Part shown: piece after piece, positions 1 to 6,607 of the stretch
Position numbering within the stretch: position 1 is the stretch's first letter
Layout: every line of letters begins with the position of its first letter
Source of the DNA: an uncultured bacterium
GTDB taxonomy: Bacteria; Cyanobacteriota; Vampirovibrionia; Gastranaerophilales; Gastranaerophilaceae
DNA: 25,224 nt
Assembly (NCBI GenBank): GCA_902464375.1
Contig: CABQIM010000015.1
Coordinates: forward strand, 1 to 25,224
Direction: 5' to 3'
Program-made: the position numbers and the translations under genes
The notes under the pieces: generated by a model
The model's database searches: none
Seen by the model: only the letters and a program-made list of their open reading frames with translations
Told to the model about the DNA's origin: nothing

Positions 1-159
1 ATTTTTGACATTCATTTTCAATGTCATTAAAAATATTGCAAGAGCAAAGCCTAATAAAAACATTGTAATCATAGGTATATGTCCGGTTTGATTAAAAAAT
101 GTGTAACCGGCGCAAGCTATAGATATTATTGATAAAATTATTAAAAATATATTTTTCAT
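1..159 (-). CDS. Small membrane protein, 3' end cut off by window
   Basis: A minus-strand reading frame starts at the ATG at 159 and runs open for 53 codons to the window edge. A good Shine-Dalgarno (AAAAGGAGTT, read on the minus strand, 165-174) sits just upstream, so this is a real start. The visible protein begins MKNIFLIILS and shows two hydrophobic segments (about residues 3-20 and 30-46) separated by a short polar turn, so it is probably a small two-helix inner-membrane protein. The pattern loosely recalls short DUF3953-type proteins, but I cannot assign it. SIAC near residue 18 is only a poor lipobox. It is divergent from flhB. Confidence 0.6.
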   Translation of the reverse strand, partial: MKNIFLIILSIISIACAGYTFFNQTGHIPMITMFLLGFALAIFLMTLKMNVKN

Positions 160-241
160 AATATAACTCCTTTTCTAAGATTGTACAATAAAACCAAATT
201 TTATGATAGAATTATGTTGTAGAAAATCCAACAGGTAGTCA

Positions 242-1399
242 ATGGGTGATGAAGATAAACAATTTGATGCCACGCCCCAAAAGTTAGAAAGAGCACGAAA
301 AGAAGGGCAGGTTGTTAAATCTAAAGACGTGTCAACAGCACTGTCTTTACTTGTTATGTTTTCTTTTATAAATATGTTGGCTCCAATAATTTGGCGTCTA
401 ATTGTCGGATTGTTTAAAACACTGTATGAGCAAATTCCAAATCAACATCTGTCGGATATTGGGTATACTTACATGTTTACAACAACTATAATACCGGCAG
501 TTGTTATTATTGGCTCAATTTTAATTGTAGCTGCATTTATTGCTATCTTAGGAGATTTTATACAAGTAGGTCCTCTTGTTGCAACTGCACCTTTGGTGCC
601 TAAACTTGACAAACTAAATCCTACCAAATATTTTAAAAACCTTTTTCAAGTAAAAACTTTGTTTGAATTAGGCAAAAATATCGTGAAAGTATTTATTTTG
701 GGACTTGTTGGCTGGACAGTATATAGAGCGCACTTAGAAAGTATTCTTATGCTTGCTGCAATTGATAATCATTTTGCCGTTATGATAGAGTTCGGGAAAT
801 TGATTGTAGAATTTATTTATAAGGCTTGTATTGCATTTTTGGTTATTGCTGCAGCCGACTATGGCATGACAAAATGGAAATTCCTTAAAGACCAAAAGAT
901 GTCATTTAAAGAAATTAAAGATGAATATAAAAACTCAGAAGGTGATCCGCATGTTAAAGCTGCTTTAAGACAAAGACGTATGCAAATGTTACAGCAAGGT
1001 GCAATGGACTCAGTTCCGGAAGCTGATTTTGTTGTAAGAAACCCGACCCACGTTGCTTGTGCATTAAAATATGATGCTGAAACAATGCAATCTCCAACAT
1101 TAACAGCTAAAGGCTCAGAACTTATTGCCAAAAAGATTATTAAAATTGCAGAAGAACATAATGTTCCAATTATTGATAATGCTCCTGTCGCAAGAGCATT
1201 ATTCAGAATGGTAGATTTGAATCAACAGATTCCACCGGAATTGTATAAAGCTGTAGCAGAAATCTTGTTATTCGTTTATGGTTTGAAAAATGGGAAAAAC
1301 GTACCTCCTGTTTCTGCACCGGATGTTCAGAATACAAGAATTACACAAAATAATATGCCTAATAAGCAGCAGCCACCTGATAATCCAAATATCATGTAA
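242..1399 (+). CDS. flhB: Flagellar type III export protein FlhB
   Basis: FlhB is the inner-membrane substrate-specificity switch of the flagellar type III export apparatus. The 385-residue length fits the family. The N-terminus carries the typical DATPQKLERARKEGQV stretch (about residues 9-24). Hydrophobic segments follow at roughly 30-52, 80-108, 140-160 and 185-208. The cytoplasmic domain contains the autocleavage motif N267-P268-T269-H270, preceded by a long charged helix, as in canonical FlhB and the T3SS YscU/SpaS relatives. The cleavage residues are intact, so normal switching is expected. The gene is not beside fliR or flhA here. It faces away from the small membrane gene and is followed by fliA after 76 bases. 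Its start has only a weak AGGT ribosome site. Confidence 0.93.
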   Translation: MGDEDKQFDATPQKLERARKEGQVVKSKDVSTALSLLVMFSFINMLAPIIWRLIVGLFKTLYEQIPNQHLSDIGYTYMFTTTIIPAVVIIGSILIVAAFIAILGDFIQVGPLVATAPLVPKLDKLNPTKYFKNLFQVKTLFELGKNIVKVFILGLVGWTVYRAHLESILMLAAIDNHFAVMIEFGKLIVEFIYKACIAFLVIAAADYGMTKWKFLKDQKMSFKEIKDEYKNSEGDPHVKAALRQRRMQMLQQGAMDSVPEADFVVRNPTHVACALKYDAETMQSPTLTAKGSELIAKKIIKIAEEHNVPIIDNAPVARALFRMVDLNQQIPPELYKAVAEILLFVYGLKNGKNVPPVSAPDVQNTRITQNNMPNKQQPPDNPNIM

Positions 1400-1419
1400 T
1401 TGTGACAATATATTACAAC

Positions 1420-1448
1420 TTGAAAAAATATCAAAATCAGGGTATGAT
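1420..1448 (+). promoter_or_regulatory. Sigma-70-type promoter of fliA
   Basis: TTGAAA at 1420-1425 and TATGAT at 1443-1448 are separated by exactly 17 bases, in the flhB-fliA gap. This predicts a start of transcription near 1455 and a leader of about 20 bases. It suggests that fliA can be transcribed by the housekeeping polymerase independently of flhB. Confidence 0.6.
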
Positions 1449-1475
1449 AGGATAAGGTTAGTTTAATAAGAAAAG

Positions 1476-2165
1476 ATGGATAATAAAACTTTAATTAAAC
1501 AGTACATTGGAATTGTACAGAAGATAGCGAGAGTAGAGCACAGACGAATACCTAACCATATGATTGAGTATGAAGAATTGGTTAGTATTGGTATTATTGC
1601 TGTGCAAACTTTAATTAAAGATAAAACAGAAGAACAACTTGCTAACTATAATGAAGCATACATTGGTACTGCTGTAAAATGGGCTATAAGAAATGAACTT
1701 CGCCATCGTTATAAATGGTATACTCTAAAACATAAAAAAGAGGACGGTGCAGAAGACAGCTATGTGTCAGATGTTAATAATTCTGAACAGCAATCTGATG
1801 ATATGGGATTCAGCATATCTCCTAATAAAGTTAGAGAAGCTGTTTACGAAACAATTTTATCCATTGATGGCTTGGCTGCAGCTGCCACGGATAATGCCTC
1901 TCCTTTTGATTTTATAAAAGATCCATCAGCTATGCCTGATGAAAAGGCAGAAATCGTCGAAATGAGTAAACTTATTAAACAAGCGATTGCAAAATTACCT
2001 CAAAAAGAACGTACGGTTGTTGAATACCGTTTTTATAGAAATATGCAAGCGAAAGATATTGCGACAATGGTTGGACTTTCGCCATCAAGAATTACAAGAA
2101 TTGTTCAATATTCCTTGAATCAAATTAGAGAGTATTTGAAAGCTAGAGGTCGAGAAGATTACTAA
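1476..2165 (+). CDS. fliA: FliA/SigD-type flagellar sigma factor
   Basis: A 229-residue sigma-70 family protein. The N-terminal region 2 starts at the first residues (QKIARVEHRRIPNHMIEYEELVSIG) and includes the core-binding and -10 recognition segment NEAYIGTAVKWAIRNELRHR at about residues 59-78. A short region 3 follows, with PFDFIKDPSAMPDE. Region 4, from about residue 172 (KLPQKERTVVEYRFY), ends with the helix-turn-helix AKDIATMVGLSPSRITRI. No region 1.1 and the small size are typical of sigma-28. The position directly after flhB supports FliA rather than a sporulation or general-stress sigma. The likely target in this window is the flagellin gene. A sporulation-type sigma is the alternative. 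Confidence 0.8.
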   Translation: MDNKTLIKQYIGIVQKIARVEHRRIPNHMIEYEELVSIGIIAVQTLIKDKTEEQLANYNEAYIGTAVKWAIRNELRHRYKWYTLKHKKEDGAEDSYVSDVNNSEQQSDDMGFSISPNKVREAVYETILSIDGLAAAATDNASPFDFIKDPSAMPDEKAEIVEMSKLIKQAIAKLPQKERTVVEYRFYRNMQAKDIATMVGLSPSRITRIVQYSLNQIREYLKARGREDY

Positions 2166-2199
2166 AAAGATTTGCTGATGGTTGGCAAATCTTTTTTTT
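2164..2199 (+). terminator. Intrinsic terminator after fliA, probably bidirectional
   Basis: AAAGATTTGC (2166-2175) pairs perfectly with GCAAATCTTT (2185-2194) around a 9-base loop and runs into eight T (2192-2199). The A-rich left side gives a U tract on the other strand too, so the hairpin may also stop the minus-strand macB-type gene arriving from the right. Confidence 0.85.
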
Positions 2200-2200
2200 A

Positions 2201-2284
2201 CCCTCTCTATGGGGGAGGAAGCAGTTGTACGTGAGCTTGCAGCGAACGTTACAAATGCAGGTGGGGGCTTTCCCGTTAGGGAAT
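2201..2284. repeat. Family E G-rich intergenic repeat, copy 1
   Basis: The segment opens with a CCCTC/GGGGGAGG hairpin and closes with GGTGGGGGCTTTCCCGTTAG. The same beginning and end, with a different middle, appear at 3567-3673 and 25088-25188. It is much richer in G+C than the surrounding sequence, has no reading frame, and lies between the convergent fliA and ABC permease genes. Confidence 0.6.
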
Positions 2285-2302
2285 ATAGTGGTTTTGTTGT
2301 TT

Positions 2303-3532
2303 TTATTCATACCTCAATGCATCAATTGGATTAAGTAAGGATGCTTTATACGCAGGATAATATCCAAATCCGACGCCAACGAGTGCTGAAAAACCCAGAG
2401 CAAGGATTATTGAAAACATTGATATTGAAATTGTCATAGAAGGGGCTAACACTGTAATTAATAAAGATCCGCCAATTCCAACTGCAACGCCAATTAAACC
2501 TCCAATCATGGAAAGTAAAAATGATTCAATCAGAAATTGCCATCTTATATCGCTTACGCGTGCGCCGATAGCCATTCTAATACCGATTTCTTTGGTTCTT
2601 TCTGTGACAGATACAAGCATTATATTCATGATTCCAATTCCGCCTACAAGTAAAGATACTGACGCAATAGATGCTAAAAGTATAGCAAAAGTTTGAACAG
2701 TTGATTTCATTTTTTCTTGAAATTCTGCAGAGTTTCTTATTTCAAAATCCTTATCTTGATTTCTTCCGAGATTGTGGCGTGCTGTTAAAATTTCTTTAAT
2801 ATCTTCAATGGTTTCGTCTAAGGTATCTGCATCTTGCCCTTTTATAACAATTTGGCTAACGGTTCCTGGAAAATCTGTACCGAAAACTTTTTTCTGCGCA
2901 GTTGTTATTGGTATAAAAATCAAATCATCTTGATCAAAAGGTCCTGTTTGTCCTTTGGTATTCAATAAGCCTATTACTTTAAACGGAATATTGCCGACAC
3001 GAATGACCTTTCCTACAGGATCAACGTCGCCAAAAAGTTCTGTTGCGACGGTCGAACCTATTAATGCCACTTTTGCGCTGTTTTGCAAATCTTCCGGAAT
3101 AAAACTTCTACCGCTATTTATTTCATAATTTTTTATATACAAATAAGCTGGTTGAACCCCATATACAGATGTAGACCAGTTTTGATTTCCGTACGTAAGT
3201 TGTTTGCTTTCTGATGACATTGTTGAAATTGCAAGAATTCCTCTTGCATTTTTTTCTATAGCAATTGCATCTTTAGAGGTTAATGTCGGTTTTGTGCCCA
3301 TTCCCATATGTACACCACCAGACTTTGCGGAAGCAGAACGTACGGTTAACAAATTTGTACCCATAGATTCCATGTTCTGTGTAACTTTTTTGCTCGCTCC
3401 TGAACCGACAGCGAGCATAATGATTACAGCGCTCACACCAATAATTACGCCCAAACTGGTTAAAGCAGAACGTAACAGATTGACTCTAAGTGAGTTTATT
3501 GCCATTTTTAGTGTGGATTTGAAGTCTAGCAT
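2303..3532 (-). CDS. MacB-type ABC transporter permease (FtsX domain)
   Basis: A 409-residue inner-membrane permease of the MacB/YknZ class, which exports peptides, antibiotics or lipoprotein-like substrates with an ATPase and a periplasmic adaptor. The N-terminus (FKSTLKMAINSLRVNLLRSALTSLGVIIGVSAVI) is the standard opening: an amphipathic helix and the first transmembrane helix at about 20-42. A long extracytoplasmic domain (about 45-280) follows, then three transmembrane helices near 280-305, 328-355 and 365-392. The cytoplasmic motif TERTKEIGIRMAIGAR between helices 2 and 3 is the family's ATPase-coupling loop. No nucleotide-binding domain is fused to it, and no ATPase or MacA-type gene lies beside it, so its partners must be elsewhere or just outside an ancestral operon. 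AAGGT precedes the start. Confidence 0.88.
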   Translation of the reverse strand: MLDFKSTLKMAINSLRVNLLRSALTSLGVIIGVSAVIIMLAVGSGASKKVTQNMESMGTNLLTVRSASAKSGGVHMGMGTKPTLTSKDAIAIEKNARGILAISTMSSESKQLTYGNQNWSTSVYGVQPAYLYIKNYEINSGRSFIPEDLQNSAKVALIGSTVATELFGDVDPVGKVIRVGNIPFKVIGLLNTKGQTGPFDQDDLIFIPITTAQKKVFGTDFPGTVSQIVIKGQDADTLDETIEDIKEILTARHNLGRNQDKDFEIRNSAEFQEKMKSTVQTFAILLASIASVSLLVGGIGIMNIMLVSVTERTKEIGIRMAIGARVSDIRWQFLIESFLLSMIGGLIGVAVGIGGSLLITVLAPSMTISISMFSIILALGFSALVGVGFGYYPAYKASLLNPIDALRYE

Positions 3533-3566
3533 TTTACCTTGTCTAAGTTAAAGCTCTAATTTTAGC

Positions 3567-3673
3567 CACCCTCCCTTTATAGGGGGAGGGAATAATTTCA
3601 AGCTAAGAGCTTATTGGCTCGAAGCTTAGAAATTTGGGTGGGGGCTAAACCATTCCCTCTCCTGTGTAGAGGG
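3567..3673. repeat. Family E G-rich intergenic repeat, copy 2
   Basis: Fills nearly the whole gap between the ABC permease and the DUF2229 gene. It begins CCACCCTCCC...GGGGGAGGG and has GGGTGGGGGCT near its right side, then a second hairpin CCCTCTCCTGTGTAGAGGG. The middle contains the small inverted pair CTAAG/CTTAG. It is shared in outline with 2201-2284 and 25088-25188. Confidence 0.55.
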
Positions 3674-3678
3674 TTCTT

Positions 3679-4755
3679 TTACTTCTTTTCAACAAACAAA
3701 GAATCGCAGATATTTGTTTGTGGAACGTAGTCGTATTCACCATCCATAGAAATTTTATTAATAATCTTAGAACGTTTTTTACGATAAAGCATATCAATAA
3801 ACGCTTCTAATCTAGTAATAAAACCGGCTTCTCCTGTGTGTTCATCAATAGTTAAAGAAAGAATTGGTTTTCCGGCTTCTTTAGCTTTTCTAGTAATTCT
3901 TTCAATCATTAATGAATCAGGACCACAACCAAATGCATTTAATGTAACAATACCATCAATTTTATTATCTTTTAGATAATGTCCTGCTGTGCCGGTCATT
4001 TCGTACTCATTAGCCCAATAACGTTTTTGACCGAGAGAAGAAATTCCTTCGTCCATTTGTTCATCGGTGAGTTGAAGTGATGTAAATACTTTAACATCCA
4101 TCTTCTCTAATTTCTCAAATATTTTCATACAAGCTCTGTCGTCATAAATGTTGTACGCGTGTGATACTAGTGCTACATTTATAGGTGCAGAACTGGATGA
4201 ACTTTCTATGAATACTTTGCCTTGAAGCGCATAATTCATAGCTTTTTTGTAACTCATGCCGGAACGCATCATTACTAAAAAGTTGTTATATACTTTCCAA
4301 CCTTGCTTAGAAGCTTTTTTTATCTCTTCAAAATCTGTTATACCAAATGGTTTAACAGATTCTTCTAAGAATGTATACAAGCCACCGTGTTTAGCTGATT
4401 TATCCAAAGTCGGTTCAATAATATTGATATCGGATTTTATAACATTTCTTACTAAATCCGGCAATCCTCTGATTTTAGAACAGTTGTAGATTTTTGGGGC
4501 TACGGACTGTAAAGATGGGACAAATATGTTCTTAACTCCTTTTGCGATTAAATTAAGAATATGTCCAAGATATATTTTGATAGGCAGACAAGTTTCTGTA
4601 ACAACAAGTGCGGAACCATCTGACATTGTTTGTTTAGTTGTTGGATCTGATAAAACTATTTTTATTCCCAAGCTTGAGAAAAATCCGTACCAGAACGGAT
4701 AATTGTTGTAAAATGACATTCCTCTCGGAATACCGATAACTTTTTCTTGTTCCAT
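3679..4755 (-). CDS. Stand-alone DUF2229 acyl-CoA dehydratase activase-like protein
   Basis: This 358-residue protein matches the DUF2229 part of long HgdC/BcrAD-type activases, the ATP-driven electron donors of 2-hydroxyacyl-CoA dehydratases and benzoyl-CoA reductases. The opening IGIPRGMSFYNNYPFWYGFF, the segment TETCLPIKIYLGH (C56), YNCSK (C92) and the C-terminal block NAFGCGPDSL (C277) followed by IDEHTGEAGFITRLEAF are family hallmarks. The cysteines are plausible Fe-S ligands. The ASKHA ATPase half that normally precedes this domain is absent, and no dehydratase subunit is adjacent, so the substrate is unknown. Such split proteins are common in anaerobes. AAAGGT lies just before the ATG and a well-spaced promoter lies at 4792-4820. 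Confidence 0.8.
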   Translation of the reverse strand: MEQEKVIGIPRGMSFYNNYPFWYGFFSSLGIKIVLSDPTTKQTMSDGSALVVTETCLPIKIYLGHILNLIAKGVKNIFVPSLQSVAPKIYNCSKIRGLPDLVRNVIKSDINIIEPTLDKSAKHGGLYTFLEESVKPFGITDFEEIKKASKQGWKVYNNFLVMMRSGMSYKKAMNYALQGKVFIESSSSSAPINVALVSHAYNIYDDRACMKIFEKLEKMDVKVFTSLQLTDEQMDEGISSLGQKRYWANEYEMTGTAGHYLKDNKIDGIVTLNAFGCGPDSLMIERITRKAKEAGKPILSLTIDEHTGEAGFITRLEAFIDMLYRKKRSKIINKISMDGEYDYVPQTNICDSLFVEKK

Positions 4756-4791
4756 GGAAAAACCTTTTCTTTTAATATACGTACCGTAATT

Positions 4792-4820
4792 ATGATACTC
4801 CGAAGAAATTATTTTGTCAC
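4792..4820 (-). promoter_or_regulatory. Sigma-70-type promoter of the DUF2229 gene
   Basis: Read on the minus strand, GTGACA (4815-4820) and TATCAT (4792-4797) are each one base from consensus and are 17 bases apart. The predicted start near 4785 leaves a leader of about 30 bases containing the ribosome site. Confidence 0.6.
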
Positions 4821-4888
4821 TAAAATTTGCGTAATTGTTACGTTTTGATACTTATTATTGACAGAAATTAAGAGAGAATAAACATTCG

Positions 4889-4897
4889 TGATATAAT
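4889..4897 (+). promoter_or_regulatory. Extended -10 promoter giving leaderless ruvC mRNA
   Basis: TGATATAAT is a perfect extended -10 element (TGnTATAAT). Its last T is at 4897, so transcription should start at 4904, the A of the ruvC ATG. There is no Shine-Dalgarno. The TTGACA at 4858-4863 is 28 bases upstream of the -10 and is too far to be its -35. Confidence 0.65.
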
Positions 4898-4903
4898 TAA
4901 TTT

Positions 4904-5374
4904 ATGAAAATATTAGGAATAGACCCTGGGATGGCAATTGTTGGTTATGGTCTGATTGAGGTAGAAGGAGATAATATTCAGCTGCTTGCTTCAGGTTCGA
5001 TTCAGACTGATAAAAACCTTCCTGATTCAAAAAGACTTTTAGAAGTGTACAACGATTTATCAACTATTGTGCAAAAATACCAACCTGATTGTGCATCGGT
5101 AGAAGAATTGTTCTTTTTCAAAAACCAAAAAACCGTAATTCCTGTAGCAGAAGCACGCGGTGTAATATTAACTGTGTTGGAGAAGTTTGGAATTCCGACA
5201 TTTGGTTACACTCCGATGGTGGTAAAGCAAGTATTGACCGGATACGGTCGTGCAGATAAAAAAGAAGTTGAACAGATGGTTAGAATTTCTTTAGAAAGCG
5301 AAAATTTGCCAAAACTTGATGATACCGTTGACGCAATAGCAATAGCAATTTGTCATTCACGTTCATTAAGGTAG
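4904..5374 (+). CDS. ruvC: Crossover junction endodeoxyribonuclease RuvC
   Basis: RuvC is the dimeric Mg-dependent nuclease that resolves Holliday junctions with RuvAB. The 156-residue length is close to the family norm. The acidic active site is complete: D7 in LGIDPG, E67 in SVEELFF, and D140 and D143 in the C-terminal LDDTVDAIAIAICH. The loop segment FFFKNQKTVIPVAEARG also fits. It stands alone rather than with ruvA or ruvB. The ATG coincides with the expected transcription start, which implies a leaderless message. Confidence 0.95.
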   Translation: MKILGIDPGMAIVGYGLIEVEGDNIQLLASGSIQTDKNLPDSKRLLEVYNDLSTIVQKYQPDCASVEELFFFKNQKTVIPVAEARGVILTVLEKFGIPTFGYTPMVVKQVLTGYGRADKKEVEQMVRISLESENLPKLDDTVDAIAIAICHSRSLR

Positions 5375-5430
5375 GGAAAATTTAAGTATTGGTAGCAAAT
5401 TTTATTTTTACGTGTTTTTAAGTATGTACT

Positions 5431-6192
5431 ATGAATATATTATCTTTAAATTTTTCAAATTTTAATGCTGTATCATCAGTAAAAAAGCCAACTTTCAAGC
5501 AAGCTGCACCAAATGTTTATAATAGCATTCCGGTACATGATGAATTTGTAAGAAGTACAGGCAGCTTAGACATTGGCAGACTTAAGAGTCTTGGCATTTC
5601 TCATTTTCGTCTTATTGATTCAAATTCTGTGAGAGGAGTTACTCTTGCAAATCAAAGACAATCATTGTTGACTGAATTAAAAGAATGTGGGGTAAACACT
5701 GTTATTGATTTACGTCCAGAAGGTGGAGATGCCTCTAAATATGCAGAAGGGTGTAAAAATAATGGCTTGAATTATTTTAATTTAAAAATTAGAGATAATA
5801 TGCCCATATTTAATGCTCCTTTTACAGGAAAAATGTCTATGCAAGAACGACGTGAAGCTATTAAAAAATTTGTAAGTCAAATGGGTGATTTTTTCAAAAT
5901 AATGGATGATGGTAAAGTTTATATGGCTTGTCTTTTGGGACTTCATAGAACAGACTTGGCGGTAACTATGAACTATTTGTTGAATCCAAAAGAACCAACT
6001 ACGCCACCGACATTGTCACATATGTTTTTCCCAGAAGAAACAAATCTCACAAACAAGTATATCGGAAAAGTTAAGAATATGCTTAAAAATTTAACTCCTG
6101 CTGATAGGGAATATTTAAAAATGCCAGAACATTTTTCAGATATTTTTGATGCAAGAGTTTTGAAATTAAGAATGATGAATAAAGCGAAATAA
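5431..6192 (+). CDS. Protein-tyrosine-phosphatase-like protein (CX5R)
   Basis: A 253-residue protein with the cysteine-phosphatase P-loop C167-L-L-G-L-H-R173-T-D, preceded by a beta-strand (KVYMA). Upstream is VNTVIDLRPEGGDASKYAEGC, typical of dual-specificity and related phosphatases, and D122 (IRDN) is a possible general acid. The expected job is dephosphorylation of a phosphoprotein, phosphoinositide or other phosphoester; the substrate cannot be told. The N-terminal 25 residues (MNILSLNFSNFNAVSSVKKPTFKQ) are low in complexity, lack a hydrophobic core for secretion and look like an added tail. It follows ruvC by 56 bases with no clear ribosome site, so start and expression are uncertain. 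The right flank is the 6193-6607 repeat cluster. Confidence 0.65.
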   Translation: MNILSLNFSNFNAVSSVKKPTFKQAAPNVYNSIPVHDEFVRSTGSLDIGRLKSLGISHFRLIDSNSVRGVTLANQRQSLLTELKECGVNTVIDLRPEGGDASKYAEGCKNNGLNYFNLKIRDNMPIFNAPFTGKMSMQERREAIKKFVSQMGDFFKIMDDGKVYMACLLGLHRTDLAVTMNYLLNPKEPTTPPTLSHMFFPEETNLTNKYIGKVKNMLKNLTPADREYLKMPEHFSDIFDARVLKLRMMNKAK

Positions 6193-6213
6193 GTGGATTC
6201 TTTAATTTGCACT

Positions 6214-6349
6214 TTAAGCTTGTAGTCTAGCGTTACGTCATTACGAGGAACTTTAGTGACGAAGTGAACCATTTAAATATATAGATTGCCACGAAAATCA
6301 CAGATTTTTTCGCAATGACGTGGTACTACTTATTATCTACATGCGTAAC
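6214..6349. repeat. Probable broken family C copy with B1 inside it
   Basis: TTAAGCTTGTAG at 6214-6225 is identical to the left end of C3 (TTAAGCTTGTAG at 14625-14636). TCTACATGCGTAAC at 6336-6349 resembles the family C right end TCTACGTGCGTAGC. Between them lies element B1 in place of the C interior. I infer that a B element landed in, or replaced the core of, a C element. Confidence 0.4.
6236..6320. repeat. Family B palindromic element, copy B1
   Basis: Bounded by CGTCATTACGAG (6236-6247) and its near inverted copy ending CGCAATGACG (6311-6320). The right half, starting GATTGCCACGAAAATCACAG at 6284, is nearly identical to copy B2 at 17465-17547. This CGTCATTGCGAG-type palindrome is a widespread class of bacterial intergenic mobile repeat. 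It has no coding capacity. Confidence 0.75.
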
Positions 6350-6410
6350 TTCTACCTCACCCTAACCCTGTCTTGGATTATTCGGGCGAGCATAACATTG
6401 CAATGACATC

Positions 6411-6428
6411 AAATCCTGACGGATTTTT
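6411..6428. terminator. Weak hairpin with short T run
   Basis: AAATCC-TGAC-GGATTT is a six-base-pair stem with a four-base loop followed by two more T. It could weakly terminate transcription entering from the phosphatase-like gene, but the stem is short and it lies 220 bases downstream. Confidence 0.25.
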
Positions 6429-6471
6429 GCGTCATTTTCATGTTATTTGCTCTTACGGGCTCACGCCCTAC

Positions 6472-6502
6472 CGAAAATCCGCTCTCCTGCTAGGAGAGGG
6501 AA
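6472..6502. repeat. Family D repeat, copy D1
   Basis: A 31-base block beginning CGAAAATCC and containing the perfect hairpin CTCTCCT-GCT-AGGAGAG. It is identical to 14484-14514. In both places it is followed within about ten bases by a family C element, forming a composite block. Confidence 0.75.
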
Positions 6503-6510
6503 CGCACTAA

Positions 6511-6607
6511 ACTTTGTAGGGTCACACTCGAGGCGGAGCTTGTAGTTGTAATAAAATCTTGTAATTTTCACTAAGTAGCCGACCCAATGTCTACGTGCGT
6601 AGCACCA
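6511..6607. repeat. Family C interspersed repeat, copy C1
   Basis: About 97 bases from ACTTTGTAG through GAGGCGGAGCTTGTAGTTG, an A/T-rich core, GTAGCCGACCCAATG and the terminal CTACGTGCGTAGCACCA. It aligns over its length with C2, C3 and C4. The right end reaches the base next to the stop codon of the SNF2 gene (6608-6610), so any insertion there has fixed the 3' end of that gene's non-coding flank. Confidence 0.85.

Larger units (their letters stand above)
6193..6607. other. Gene-free repeat cluster
   Basis: 415 bases between the phosphatase-like gene and the SNF2 gene hold no credible reading frame. From left to right: a broken family C element interrupted by family B element B1, a stretch resembling common CTCACCCTAACCCTG-type intergenic repeats (about 6352-6375), small hairpins (6411-6426, and GGGCTCACGCCC at 6457-6468), repeat D1 and the intact repeat C1. 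It is the densest repeat mosaic in the window. Confidence 0.7.

Noticed and set aside
3204..3551. 115-codon plus-strand frame opposite the ABC permease
   Set aside because: Antisense shadow of a clearly conserved FtsX/MacB protein; composition is not protein-like.
4858..4863. TTGACA as the -35 box of ruvC
   Set aside because: It is 28 bases from TATAAT, far outside the usable 16-18 range; the extended -10 explains the promoter.
6193..6607. CRISPR array or small RNA gene in the repeat cluster
   Set aside because: Repeats are of different families, unevenly spaced and not separated by unique spacers; no cas genes are present.
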